Source: an uncultured Acetatifactor sp. (lineage in GTDB: Bacteria; Bacillota; Clostridia; Lachnospirales; Lachnospiraceae). From it: 29,036 bases of DNA. The stretch is from NCBI RefSeq assembly GCF_910585425.1, contig NZ_CAJUCP010000071.1:1-29036 (forward strand), in the 5' to 3' direction. This document shows positions 6,669 to 14,770 of the stretch, piece by piece; position 1 is the stretch's first letter; each line of letters begins with the position of its first letter. The translations under genes were made by a program, and so were the position numbers. Below the pieces are notes generated by a model. It was not told where the DNA came from, ran no database searches, and was given only the letters and a program-made list of their open reading frames with translations.

Positions 6669-8804
6669 TTACAGATAACGGCTTCCCGGCATCAGCCGGC
6701 TTTTTCCCCCCTCGATGGAGTCCAGCATGACCTGGGCCGCCGCGCGGAGGATGTTGTTGGGCCCCTTGTACCCGCCATAACGGTAGAACTTCAGGCTGGG
6801 AGGGCGCCTCTCCGCCACTTCCGCAATGGTCTGCCCTTTGCTCACGCCGGTGTCCACTACCACTCTCCCGGCCTCTTCCAGCGTCATCAGGCTGACGATC
6901 TCCTCCACGGGCATGTCAGGCGTGTAGCGCATGGCATGCCCGCCCTGTGCTGTTTCCCCATTTACGGGCAGGTTTCCGCCCGGGGATGCGGCTTCCGTGG
7001 GAGCTGCTGCCGCATTTCCTGTGGCGGTTCCAGCAATGCTGTCCTTGCTGCCTTCTGCTGTGTCTTCAGATGTGCCTGCGGGAAGCGTCTGGCCATTCAG
7101 CATCGCTATGGCTTCCAGTACGCCTGACCGGGATTTGTCTTTCCTGGGGCTGCCGGCAGGGACGGGCAGGGCATCTGCCGTAGCGGCTGGCTCCGCACTT
7201 ATCTGCCCGCCTTTTCCCATGGGTGGGACGGGCAGGCTGTCCGTGGAACTGGATGCCGCATCTGCAACAGCCTGCACTGTCCCCTTATTCTCAGGAGATG
7301 GCATTGGTGCCTGCTGTGTCGGGTTCCCATTTCTTTCAGGCTGCATTCCCTGGCTCTGCGGCACTGCGGAAGTTGCCGGCTGTTCCTTCCCGACAGCCTG
7401 CGCTCCCTGGCCTTGTGGCATTACAGCCTGGACAGGCAGCCCGCTTCCATCAGGCGGCGTCTTCTGCTCCTGTGGCATTGCGGGAGAGACTGGAAGCTTA
7501 TTTCCGGCAGGCGGCACTCCCTGATCTGTCAGCATTACACCCTGGGCAGGCAGCCCGTTTCCATCAGGCGGCATCTCCTGCCCCTGCGGCACTGCGGCAC
7601 GCTGCGCTTGTGGCATTGCTGTCTGGGCAGGCTGTCTGGTTCCTACTGGCGGCGACACCTGCCCCTGCGGTATTGCTGTTGCCTGGGCGGGCTGTCTGGC
7701 TCCTGTTGGCGATGCCGCCTGGCCCTGCGGTACTGCGGCTGCCCGAACGGGCTGCCTGGCTCCTGTCGGCCGCCCTCCCTGGCTCTGGGGCATTGCCGCT
7801 GCCTGAACGGGCTGTCCGGCTCCTGCGGGCTGCCCTCCCTGGCCCTGGGGCATTGCGGCTGCCTGAACGGACTGTCCGGCTCCTGCGGGCTGCCCTCCCT
7901 GGCCCTGCGGTATTGCGGCTACCTGAACGGGCTGCCTGGCTCCTGCGGGCTGTCTTCCCTGGTTCTGGGGCATTGCCGCTTTCTGAACAGACTGTCCGGT
8001 TCCTACTGGCTGTCTTCCCTGGTTCTGGGGCATTGCCGCTTTCTGAATGGGCTGTCCGGTTCCTGCCGGCTGTCTCCCCTGGTTCTGGGGCATTGCGGCT
8101 GTACGGACAGGCTGTCCGATCCCTGCTGGCGCCACCTGTCCCTGCGGCATTGTGGCTGCCTGCACAGTCTGTCTGGCGCCAAAGGGCTGTGTCCCCGGCA
8201 TTGGTGCCTTTTTCGTCCCTCCATCGGCTGATGCACCGGGGAACGGCCTCACCACGGTTCCAGTATGGACAGTGTTCCCGGCGGGGACCGCTGATCCTGC
8301 AGTCCCGGCATTCCGGGCAGGGTTCTTTTCTGTTTCCGCATCCCCTGCTCCGGGATGTACAGGCTTTCCTCCATCTTCCGCCACGCTGCTGTCTGTACAC
8401 ACGTCAGCAAACTGCAGCCCGAACCCCGCATCTGTCAGGGCCGCGTCCATGGCCTGGTCCTGCGCCTCCTGGATATAGCGGCCTCCGGGAGCGTCCTCCC
8501 TGGCACAGCCGGAAACGAAGCTGCTCACCGGGTTCGTATCGCCACAGTCCAGATAGACCCTGGCTTCAAACACCGCCATCTGCTCCGTCAGGGAAATCTT
8601 TTCCGTCTGGAGCCGCCCTTTGGGGCAGGCCAGGCGGAACCACAGCTTCTTGCAGGCAAGGCCGAGCTGTAGCCCCTCCTCCCCGGTTGCCGGGGAGACG
8701 GTACGGCTGAGCAGGCTGGACGGGTCAAAGCCCTCCACCCTGTTGAGCCCTGCCACCGCCGGTATTGTTCCATACATGGTTATCGAATCTCCGTTCTTAT
8801 TCAT
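6669..8804 (-). CDS. 711-aa protein with a 20-residue tandem-repeat linker, possible annealing protein
   Basis: Residues 1-135 form a compact domain (SITMYGTIPAVAGLNRVEGF, then CKKLWFRLACPKGRL, then GRYIQEAQDQAMDAALTDAG). The final block, a helix followed by GFGLQF, recalls Rad52/Erf-type single-strand annealing proteins; this is a visual resemblance only. Residues about 216-498 are some 15 Gln/Pro/Gly/Ala-rich repeats of consensus AAMPQGQGGQPAGAGQPVQ plus one residue. A C-terminal domain of about 70 residues (MRYTPDMPVEEIVSLMTLEE to the end) has predicted helices. YqaJ exonucleases normally act with an annealing partner, and this is the only candidate in the operon. ATG 8804 follows AAAGGAGATTGAAAGA; the frame is open 15 codons upstream but without a ribosome site. 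Confidence 0.7.
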   Translation of the reverse strand: MNKNGDSITMYGTIPAVAGLNRVEGFDPSSLLSRTVSPATGEEGLQLGLACKKLWFRLACPKGRLQTEKISLTEQMAVFEARVYLDCGDTNPVSSFVSGCAREDAPGGRYIQEAQDQAMDAALTDAGFGLQFADVCTDSSVAEDGGKPVHPGAGDAETEKNPARNAGTAGSAVPAGNTVHTGTVVRPFPGASADGGTKKAPMPGTQPFGARQTVQAATMPQGQVAPAGIGQPVRTAAMPQNQGRQPAGTGQPIQKAAMPQNQGRQPVGTGQSVQKAAMPQNQGRQPAGARQPVQVAAIPQGQGGQPAGAGQSVQAAAMPQGQGGQPAGAGQPVQAAAMPQSQGGRPTGARQPVRAAAVPQGQAASPTGARQPAQATAIPQGQVSPPVGTRQPAQTAMPQAQRAAVPQGQEMPPDGNGLPAQGVMLTDQGVPPAGNKLPVSPAMPQEQKTPPDGSGLPVQAVMPQGQGAQAVGKEQPATSAVPQSQGMQPERNGNPTQQAPMPSPENKGTVQAVADAASSSTDSLPVPPMGKGGQISAEPAATADALPVPAGSPRKDKSRSGVLEAIAMLNGQTLPAGTSEDTAEGSKDSIAGTATGNAAAAPTEAASPGGNLPVNGETAQGGHAMRYTPDMPVEEIVSLMTLEEAGRVVVDTGVSKGQTIAEVAERRPPSLKFYRYGGYKGPNNILRAAAQVMLDSIEGGKSRLMPGSRYL
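7311..8159 (-). repeat. 60-bp in-frame tandem repeat array, about 15 units
   Basis: The array encodes the linker of the 711-aa protein. Units are exactly 60 bp in the centre (about 7741-8100), where consecutive units differ at only a few bases. The left part has shorter and more diverged units (54-60 bp, one of only 24 bp). The sequence keeps the reading frame throughout. The near-identity of central units suggests recent expansion by slippage or unequal exchange. Confidence 0.9.
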
Positions 8805-8836
8805 TCTTTCAATCTCCTTTCTCACTGCAATATAAC

Positions 8837-8867
8837 TTATCGGGAGCAATCCCTTCGCTTCCGATAA
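8837..8867 (-). promoter_or_regulatory. leader hairpin of the 711-aa gene, with a weak upstream -10
   Basis: TTATCGGGAGC (8837-8847) and GCTTCCGATAA (8857-8867) pair over 11 positions (one G-U). The hairpin lies about 30 nt upstream of the start at 8804 in the minus transcript. A perfect TATAAT (complement of 8894-8899) lies just before it on the minus strand, but no good -35 is seen. It could be an internal promoter or part of a read-through transcript from the RecD2 gene. Confidence 0.35.
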
Positions 8868-8944
8868 AAGGCACGTCCTTTGCGCCGCATTCGATTATAG
8901 TAAGCCGTACCTGCTTCCTATAATATATTTATGGTCCATATCCC

Positions 8945-9082
8945 TTACAGCCGGTAAGGGATTACCCATCCTGCTGCTTTTTCATCAGGAATCCTTGATA
9001 TGACCATGGGCGCATCCGCCTGCCGCCCTCTGTCCGGCATTGCGTCAGCGCCCATCTGCACAGTCTGTTGTCTGATAGACAT
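8945..9082 (-). CDS. 45-aa small protein between RecD2 and the 711-aa gene
   Basis: The frame runs from ATG 9082 to TAA 8945 and is preceded by AAGGAAGTAA, a good ribosome site at proper spacing. The peptide has an ordinary, non-biased composition and ends DEKAAGWVIPYRL. I do not recognise it. It lies 52 nt after the RecD2 stop in the same direction, so it is probably part of the operon. It explains most of the gap that otherwise looks empty. Confidence 0.5.
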   Translation of the reverse strand: MSIRQQTVQMGADAMPDRGRQADAPMVISRIPDEKAAGWVIPYRL

Positions 9083-9134
9083 TTACTTCCTTAAGCATCG
9101 CATGGCATGGTGCCGTCTCCACGCACATTCCGCC

Positions 9135-11411
9135 TCAGCCTGCCGCCTTCATCTGCTCCTCCGGGAACACAGGCACCGGAAGCCCGGCGCTCCTGGCAAA
9201 CGCTTTATAATAGAGGCGGATGCGCTCCCCCAGCAGGGTGTTGCGCTTACTGATCTCGTTGCGGTGGATGCCCATGTGCAGCACCTGCTTCTGCCCCACC
9301 AGGACCACCCGCTTCTTTGCACGGGTGATCCCCGTGTACAGCAGGTTGCGGCAGAGCATCACATAATGGGCTTTCAGCAGGGGCATCAGTACGATATCGT
9401 ACTCGCTTCCCATGGCTTTATGGATGGTGGTGGCATAGGCAAGGCTTAAGTTGGCAAGATCCTCCACGCCGTACTCCATCTGCCGGTTCTCCCCGAAGTC
9501 AAGGCCGATCCGCTTCCCTTTCTCCGTGTCCTTGATGTAGCGGATAAAGCCCAGGTCTCCGTTGGATACCTTTTCCGTGTTCTTTGTCTGCATGACCCGG
9601 TCGCCAACCCGGAAAGCCTTCGTCCCCAGCTGCACCTCGTCCTCCGTGGAGCGGAAAGGGTTCACCGCCTCCCGTATGGCGGCGTTGAGGCTGTCCGCGG
9701 ACACCGCCCCGTCCGTCCGGAAAGGGGAGAGTATCTGCACATGCTCGATGCCGTTCTCCCGGATCTCGCTGCAGTACCTCTCCATGATGGCCGCTGCCGC
9801 CGTCTCCTGGCTCTCACAGGGCAGGAACTGGAAGTCCTCCCCATAGTAGAGCTTTGTATTCCCTTCGTTGATGAACCTGGCATTGTGGGCGATAAGGCTG
9901 TCCTCTGCCTGGCGGAAGATGATGTCCAGCACCGTCACTGGCACAAGCCCGCACTGTATCAGCTCCCTGAACACGTTCCCCGCCCCCACGCTGGGCAGCT
10001 GGTCGGGGTCTCCCACCAGCACCACCTTTGCATCCTCCTTCAAAGAGGTGAAGAACCTGCTGGCAAGCCACATGTCCACCATCGATACCTCATCCACTAT
10101 GACCAGGTCCGCGTCCAGTGCGGCGGCGTCCTTCTGCATCCTTCCCCCGTCCTCCTCTCCGACAAGCCTGAGGCCGCTGTGGAGGGTGCAGGCTTCCAGG
10201 AAGCCCGTGCTCTCCGCCATGCGGCGGCTGGCACGCCCGGTGGGCGCCATCAGGGATATCTTCTTTTCCGGGAACAGCTTCCGGTAGGCCGCGAGGACCA
10301 CTTTCAGCACCGTGGTCTTGCCCGTGCCGGGGGAGCCGGTGATGATGGACAGGTCATACTGGAAAGCCGTCCTCACTGCCGTCTCCTGTTTTTCTGCGGT
10401 CTGCAGTCCCAGCTCCGCCTTCACCGATGCAAGGACGGCGTCCAGGTCCCCCTCCATGGGGAGGTTCCCTGCCAGGCGCCTTGCAACCTCCCGGGCGGTG
10501 GCGTCCTCCTGGGCGAATGCCGCCGGGGAGTAGATGCACCCTTTCGCGGAGACTGCCTTTCCGCCCAGTATCATTTCTTCCAATGCCTTGTCCACCTCCC
10601 CTTCCCGGACGCGCATCGCCGGCAGTGGGGCCCTCTCATTCAGGAGCCGCAGGGCCTCCCTGTACAGCTCCTCTTTTTCAAGGTAGAGGTGGCCGCCGTT
10701 CCCTTTCGCCTCCGTCAGTGCGCAGTGGAGGGCGCCTGTTATGCGCATGGGGTCATGGGGCCTGCTTTCCGTCTTCTGCACGATGGCGTCCACCCGCCGG
10801 AACCCGAACCCCGGCATCCGGCAGAGCTCAAAGGGGCTCTTCCGCAGGATGTCCAGGCAGGCAGGGCCGAAGTGCTCATAGATCTTCTGCGCTGTTTTTG
10901 GCGTCAGCTTAAAAGGGGCCAGGAGCGCCATGATGTCACGGAGCATCCTGCTCTCCTGATAGGATGTTTTGATGTCCTGGAGCCTGTTCTCTGTGATGCC
11001 CCGGATTTCCAGCAGCCGCTCCGGAGCCTTTTCCAGGATGTCTAGGATGCCCACGCCGAACCGGGCCACGATCTGGGCAGCGGTCTTCTCCCCGATGCCC
11101 TTTATCAGCCCGGAGCCCAGGTAGGCCAGCACCCCTTCCTCTGTCTTCTGCACGATCTCACGGCACTGCTCCACCTGGAGCTGCAGGCCGTACCTGCTGT
11201 CCACCCATTCCCCTTCCAGTTCCAGCTCCACTGCGTCCGTCATGGGGATGTTGTAGCCCACGGCGGTGAAGCGGATCAGGTGGTCCCGGTAGCGCCTCCT
11301 GTCCCTGGCCTGTGCCGGGACGGATGTGTCGGATGTCTTGACCGACACGATGCAGTACCTGTTCGCCGGGTTGGAAAAGATGGTGCTCTCATATTTCCCT
11401 ATATAGCCCAT
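9135..11411 (-). CDS. recD2: RecD2-family SF1B DNA helicase
   Basis: A 758-aa 5'-3' helicase of the RecD2 type, the usual length for the family. An N-terminal OB-like region (1-95) is followed by helix-hairpin-helix repeats (about 98-215). The helicase core has Walker A GSPGTGKT (359-366), Walker B VIVDEVSMVD (437-446), GDPDQLPS (467-474), and C-terminal motifs TIHKAMGSEYDIV and LYTGITRAKK. RecD2 proteins unwind DNA with a free 5' end and act in repair and replication; on an element it probably assists transfer or recombination with the nearby exonuclease. ATG 11411 is preceded by AAGGAGGTAAGAAA, which overlaps the end of the small membrane-protein gene (stop 11416), so the two are tightly coupled. 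Confidence 0.92.
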   Translation of the reverse strand: MGYIGKYESTIFSNPANRYCIVSVKTSDTSVPAQARDRRRYRDHLIRFTAVGYNIPMTDAVELELEGEWVDSRYGLQLQVEQCREIVQKTEEGVLAYLGSGLIKGIGEKTAAQIVARFGVGILDILEKAPERLLEIRGITENRLQDIKTSYQESRMLRDIMALLAPFKLTPKTAQKIYEHFGPACLDILRKSPFELCRMPGFGFRRVDAIVQKTESRPHDPMRITGALHCALTEAKGNGGHLYLEKEELYREALRLLNERAPLPAMRVREGEVDKALEEMILGGKAVSAKGCIYSPAAFAQEDATAREVARRLAGNLPMEGDLDAVLASVKAELGLQTAEKQETAVRTAFQYDLSIITGSPGTGKTTVLKVVLAAYRKLFPEKKISLMAPTGRASRRMAESTGFLEACTLHSGLRLVGEEDGGRMQKDAAALDADLVIVDEVSMVDMWLASRFFTSLKEDAKVVLVGDPDQLPSVGAGNVFRELIQCGLVPVTVLDIIFRQAEDSLIAHNARFINEGNTKLYYGEDFQFLPCESQETAAAAIMERYCSEIRENGIEHVQILSPFRTDGAVSADSLNAAIREAVNPFRSTEDEVQLGTKAFRVGDRVMQTKNTEKVSNGDLGFIRYIKDTEKGKRIGLDFGENRQMEYGVEDLANLSLAYATTIHKAMGSEYDIVLMPLLKAHYVMLCRNLLYTGITRAKKRVVLVGQKQVLHMGIHRNEISKRNTLLGERIRLYYKAFARSAGLPVPVFPEEQMKAAG

Positions 11412-11415
11412 TTTC

Positions 11416-11601
11416 TTACCTCCTTGTGTCGTTGGGCCAGCGTGTCCCGCTGACCATTATGATGATTCCTGCCAGCAGGGCTCCGGTCAGAGGGGCGGAT
11501 ACCACGATCCACCCCCATCCGGCTATCCCCGCCAGCTTCAATGCCGCCAGCAGCAGGGAAGCTGCCCCGGCGGCACATATGCCTTTTCTGATTTCCCTCA
11601 T
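11416..11601 (-). CDS. 61-aa small membrane protein
   Basis: Two hydrophobic segments (about 9-28 and 31-50) are separated by a short turn, with a basic N-terminus (MREIRKG) and a charged tail (RWPNDTRR). This predicts a two-pass membrane protein with both ends in the cytoplasm. Its stop is 4 nt from the RecD2 start and encloses the RecD2 ribosome site. A weak ribosome site, AGGAAACAG, precedes its ATG. Function unknown; the setting inside a DNA-processing operon is odd for a membrane protein. Confidence 0.6.
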   Translation of the reverse strand: MREIRKGICAAGAASLLLAALKLAGIAGWGWIVVSAPLTGALLAGIIIMVSGTRWPNDTRR

Positions 11602-11623
11602 TTCTGTTTCCTGTCTTTCTGTT

Positions 11624-11710
11624 TTATTGGCCGTTTTGCTGGCCTGAACTTTCCATGGCTCCTCCCGGCGCCTGTTTTGCGCCGTCTCCGTCCTTGTTTT
11701 CCTGCTTCAT
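11624..11710 (-). CDS. possible 28-aa peptide coupled to the YqaJ gene
   Basis: The frame starts at an ATGA overlap with the YqaJ stop and ends at TAA 11624, 22 nt before the membrane-protein start. The peptide is hydrophilic (MKQENKDGDGAKQAPGGAME...). The stop/start overlap is a hallmark of coupled genes but can arise by chance in such a short frame. Confidence 0.3.
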   Translation of the reverse strand: MKQENKDGDGAKQAPGGAMESSGQQNGQ

Positions 11711-12786
11711 GCGGCCTCGCCTCCGGCTTCCACAATGTCGCTGGCTTTCACATAGAACCTCCGGGATTCCGATACGGTGACGAACTGCCCGTAGATTTCC
11801 GGGTGCAGGAGCTTCAGCCTCATCAGGCTATCCTTGTCAACCATGGGCTTACGGACGGGGTTATAGGTCACGGTATAACGCCTCCCGTCCCTGTCGCATA
11901 CTGCGGTGCAGCTCCTCCCCATCTCCGCGGCCAGTATGGCCTGCAGCCTCTGGAGCTCATCCTTCAGCTTCTTTGTGTCCTTCTCCGCATCCTTCTTTTC
12001 CTCCTGGAGCTGGACATAACGCATCAGGTTGGATGCCATCTGCCCCTCCAGTGAGACTGCGGGCAGCTTCTTGTCTGCCGGGCCGCAGTGCCGGCTGATG
12101 CTCTCCAGGATCACGTCCCCGTCCTCCAGGTAGGGCGGCGGCACTTTTTTCTGCACATGCCCCTCCCAGAACTGCCGCTCCAGGAATATCATCTCCTCCT
12201 CATAGACGGCATCCCTGCGGATCTCCCGGATGACGGCCTCGTCCTCCGTGTTGCCGTAGAGGCAGCAGAAGAATACCCGGTCAATGTCCGTCACTGCCAT
12301 GTAGTGCCGCCCCTGGGCCTCATAATAGGGCGGAACAATTTCTTTTCCATCTCTCCACCAGCGGTCTTTTGCGTTGTAGTTGGTGGTCTTGATCTCCAGG
12401 ATGGCCTTCGCGCCGTCCGGCATGGTGATGAAGCTGTCCACGTCAGCCAGCATGAATCGCTGGGCGGGGTGCTGGAACATCTTCTTGACCTGATAGACTT
12501 CAAAGCCAGTCTTGCGCCGGAAGATTTCCGCCACCAGGTTTTCCAATAGGTTCCCAATCTCCATGGCCACCCAGTTTCCCTCGTATCCTTCCACTTCCGC
12601 TATGCCCAGCTTGTCATAGTAGACGTCCCTTGCCGTGCGGAAGGGAGAGATGCCCATAATGGCCGCCACATCGCTGCCGCCGATCCCTAAGCGGCGGTAT
12701 TCCAGCCACTGATCCCGGGACAGGCTTTCCGTCCCTGTCAGCACAAGGGGGCTGTGCCTTTTCCTCTCCTGTTCGGTCTCTGCCAT
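11707..12786 (-). CDS. YqaJ-type viral recombinase / lambda-type exonuclease
   Basis: A 359-aa PD-(D/E)XK exonuclease of the YqaJ family. The N-terminal signature GIGGSDVAAIMG (34-45) is followed by a Glu-containing helix (EIGNLLENLVAE). The catalytic core has Asp117 in ADVDSF and Glu131-x-Lys133 in ILEIKTT. The C-terminal third adds a coiled coil (about 255-290) and a DNA-repair-like tail. Such enzymes resect one strand of a double-strand end so that an annealing protein can pair it. ATG 12786 has GGAGG nearby and lies 3 nt after the 69-aa gene. The gene is in the operon driven by promoter module A. Confidence 0.88.
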   Translation of the reverse strand: MAETEQERKRHSPLVLTGTESLSRDQWLEYRRLGIGGSDVAAIMGISPFRTARDVYYDKLGIAEVEGYEGNWVAMEIGNLLENLVAEIFRRKTGFEVYQVKKMFQHPAQRFMLADVDSFITMPDGAKAILEIKTTNYNAKDRWWRDGKEIVPPYYEAQGRHYMAVTDIDRVFFCCLYGNTEDEAVIREIRRDAVYEEEMIFLERQFWEGHVQKKVPPPYLEDGDVILESISRHCGPADKKLPAVSLEGQMASNLMRYVQLQEEKKDAEKDTKKLKDELQRLQAILAAEMGRSCTAVCDRDGRRYTVTYNPVRKPMVDKDSLMRLKLLHPEIYGQFVTVSESRRFYVKASDIVEAGGEAA

Positions 12787-12789
12787 AGG

Positions 12790-12999
12790 TCAGTACCTCC
12801 TTCCGGCCCTGCGGGGGAGGGAGGCGGCGCCTACTGCGGCATAGTGGCTGCGGTGCCTCAGATCGGCTCCGGTATGCATTTTCCTACCGATAACTTCCTT
12901 GGCGGATAATCGCGCTGCTTCCCTTTCCGGGGACAGCACCCCCTTTGTCTGCCGGCTCCTGCTGGTATTCCTGTTCGTGTTCCTGCTGTTTCTGCTCAT
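12790..12999 (-). CDS. 69-aa basic protein of unknown function
   Basis: Starts at ATG 12999 behind AAAGGAAGG and ends 3 nt before the YqaJ gene. The peptide is strongly basic (SRNSRNTNRNTSRSRQTKG at the N-terminus; RRAGRRY at the C-terminus), suggesting nucleic-acid binding. No family recognised. The same frame is open far upstream into the leader, but that part has no ribosome site and an implausible composition. It is the first gene after promoter module A. Confidence 0.55.
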   Translation of the reverse strand: MSRNSRNTNRNTSRSRQTKGVLSPEREAARLSAKEVIGRKMHTGADLRHRSHYAAVGAASLPRRAGRRY

Positions 13000-13333
13000 T
13001 CTTTCTGCCTTCCTTTCTTTTTTATTCCTCAAAGCCGCTGTGGGCGTTTGGGCGGTTTCATTGTGTCCGCTGTGTATGCTGCATGGCATCACTGTGGCTT
13101 CTGTCTCCGGGCATACCTGCATGGCTGTCCGGATTACCGCACGCAAAAAAGGCAGGGACAGAACCGGGCTAAAAGCCTGTTGTCCACGTTTTCCCGTGAA
13201 CCCGGTCCATTCCTGCCATATGCGGCATCCCTGCCGTTTTGTGATAGCTTCTGGGTTATGCACGGACTCCGTGCTGAATAAGAAAGCCAGCAGCCCGCCG
13301 CCCAAAGGGCAGAGTGGTACTACTGGCACATGG
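13000..13333 (-). other. long untranslated leader of the YqaJ-RecD2 operon
   Basis: More than 400 nt separate promoter A from the first ribosome site. I find no convincing gene here. Short hairpins are visible, for example GCACG...CGTGC at 13260-13274 and GCCC-TTT-GGGC at about 13299-13309, and a T6 tract in the minus transcript at about 13146-13151. The length and structures suggest post-transcriptional control, but no known riboswitch class is recognised. Confidence 0.4.
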
Positions 13334-13430
13334 ATACAAACTTGACAGCGTGTGCAATGCGGATGTATATCCGCTCTCCGGAGGGTTATCCGAAATCCCA
13401 TGGGGGATACGCACAAAAATCAATTACAAG
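13334..13430 (-). ncRNA. conserved 5' leader A (duplicate of leader B)
   Basis: In transcript order it begins CTTGTAATTGATTTTTGTGC, passes a variable part, a hairpin GCGGAT-ATAC-ATCCGC (13359-13374), and ends with a 29-nt block (13334-13362) that matches leader B at 28 of 29 positions. The hairpin stem is kept while its sequence differs from B. This suggests a structured regulatory leader rather than coding sequence. Confidence 0.5.
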
Positions 13431-13433
13431 GAC

Positions 13434-13462
13434 AGTTTAGCACAATATATTGAGTCTGTCAA
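13434..13462 (-). promoter_or_regulatory. promoter A for the YqaJ-RecD2 operon
   Basis: On the minus strand TTGACA (13457-13462, perfect -35) is separated by 17 nt from TAAACT (13434-13439). It matches a housekeeping sigma promoter well, in an AT-rich gap between the terminator of the nuclease operon and the 69-aa gene. Confidence 0.75.
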
Positions 13463-13484
13463 TATTTAAGCACAATATATAGTA
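13441..13484. promoter_or_regulatory. two operator-like boxes at promoter A
   Basis: CACAATATAT occurs at 13441-13450, inside the promoter spacer, and again at 13471-13480, upstream of -35. Each is preceded by TTTA(A)G. The 30-bp spacing is about three helical turns. The upstream copy extends to CACAATATATAGTA (13471-13484), identical to the single box in promoter B. A repressor or activator site is inferred. Confidence 0.55.
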
Positions 13485-13556
13485 TGTTGATGGCTTTTAG
13501 ATAGCTTAACGATGGATATCAATCCTGGTGAACCGGTTCCCGTCCCTAAAGAATAA

Positions 13557-13596
13557 GGAACGGATAGCTTTCTTCGCCGAAAAACTATCCGCTTCC
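13557..13596 (-). terminator. terminator of the Rpn-type nuclease operon
   Basis: GGAACGGATAG (13557-13567) pairs with CTATCCG-C-TTCC (13585-13596), with one bulge, around a 17-nt loop. In the minus direction it is followed by TTATTCTTT, and in the plus direction by TTTTTT. It lies about 90 nt beyond the nuclease stop and separates operon B from promoter A. Confidence 0.75.
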
Positions 13597-13685
13597 TTTT
13601 TTACTGCGGCATTGGGCCGCACTGGTTATGCCGGTACAGGCACCCCTAAAACAGGACAGAATGGAGCCAGAAATTTCTATGCCAG

Positions 13686-14618
13686 CTACACTCCTGCCAG
13701 CTCCCTTACCTCTTCAACAGGCAAGCCCGCATATTCCGCAATTTCCTCCTCAGTCAGCCTGCCACTTGCAATCATCCGACGGGCAGACTCCTTTTTTTCC
13801 TCTACGACCCATTTCTCCGCTAAATTTTTAAATACATCACACATATCAATCGCCCCCTTGTCTTTTTCCATCTCCAGATTTGCGCCTGTGCATGCTTTCA
13901 GTACGTCAGCCTCTGCCCGCCCCAGGTGCCGGAACCCTTCATCTGCCTCCATGGCTTCCCAAAGCCTGTCGGCATCCTGCCAATACTTGATGAATGACAG
14001 CACCTCTTTCAGGGATGTATGGAATTTTTCAAAGTCGCTGTCCTTTATGGATGCCAGGGCGATCAGGTTGATTTTATAATCCGGCACCAGCGCAAGGACC
14101 CTGGCATCCTGCTCCCCGAACATCTTATGGAGGGACATCGGCCCGACCCATTCCCTGGCAGAAAAGTACACCACCAGTGTCACTACAGGCAGGATCCTAC
14201 CCTGCTTCATGAAACCCGGCAGGCTCCCATCCCCGTCGGCTCCCCTGCAATCGCTGGAACACCGGTGGGAAGCCACAGCACCGGACACCGGTTCTGTATA
14301 CTGGAAAGCATCGTATATCATATTCTCTGCCAATATCACATCATAGATATCCGGTTGCGTCTCCACTGCCAGGAGCAGGTACGCCGCGCGCCCGTCCGTC
14401 ATGGCGACCAGTGACCTTATCACGTCCCCTGTCCTCTGCGCCGGCTGACCGTCCCCATCCTTTCCTCCATAGAGGGCCTCCGCCTCACAGGTATCCAGCT
14501 CCTCCAGACTGTCCGGGCCTATGGCCTGCCTGCCGCCATATATATAATAGTTGAGCAGGTCGGCAAAGATATGTTTCTGGCCCATGTATTTTGTTATAAC
14601 GTTTTCTTTTACACTCAA
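13686..14618 (-). CDS. Rpn/PD-(D/E)XK-type nuclease or transposase-like protein
   Basis: A 310-aa protein of the Rpn / Transposase_31 group. The N-terminal half has the core order KYMGQKHIFADLLNYYIYGG, then GDVIRSLVAM and LLLAVETQPDIYDVILAEN, where the Asp and Glu-x-Gln stand at the expected nuclease positions. Then comes FMKQGRILPVVTLVVYFSAREW. The C-terminal part (FEKFHTSLKEVLSFIKYWQD, and EEEIAEYAGLPVEEVREL at the end) is typical of the group. Rpn proteins promote RecA-independent recombination or act as nucleases. I chose TTG 14618 because CAGGAGG lies 8 nt upstream; the longer frame begins without one. It is the last gene of operon B. Confidence 0.7.
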   Translation of the reverse strand: MSVKENVITKYMGQKHIFADLLNYYIYGGRQAIGPDSLEELDTCEAEALYGGKDGDGQPAQRTGDVIRSLVAMTDGRAAYLLLAVETQPDIYDVILAENMIYDAFQYTEPVSGAVASHRCSSDCRGADGDGSLPGFMKQGRILPVVTLVVYFSAREWVGPMSLHKMFGEQDARVLALVPDYKINLIALASIKDSDFEKFHTSLKEVLSFIKYWQDADRLWEAMEADEGFRHLGRAEADVLKACTGANLEMEKDKGAIDMCDVFKNLAEKWVVEEKKESARRMIASGRLTEEEIAEYAGLPVEEVRELAGV

Positions 14619-14770
14619 AGTCTTCTCCTCCTGTCCTGTGCTGCACCTCTGACATCTGTTTTCTCTGCTGTAAACAGCATACCATGGTGGCGTCTCTCTT
14701 TCCATTTGATTACGTCTTTTTTAAGCCGTCCTTTTGTTCCTTGGCTTCCTTGCTTCCTTTCTGCTACATG

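Noticed and set aside
8942..8960. Hairpin CCCTTAC/GTAAGGG as a terminator
   Set aside because: The stem is only 7 bp, there is no T-tract on either side, and it overlaps the end of the 45-aa gene.
12790..13416. 208-aa version of the basic protein reaching into the leader
   Set aside because: It would begin at a TTG inside the conserved leader with no ribosome site, and its first 139 residues have an implausible composition; ATG 12999 has a ribosome site.
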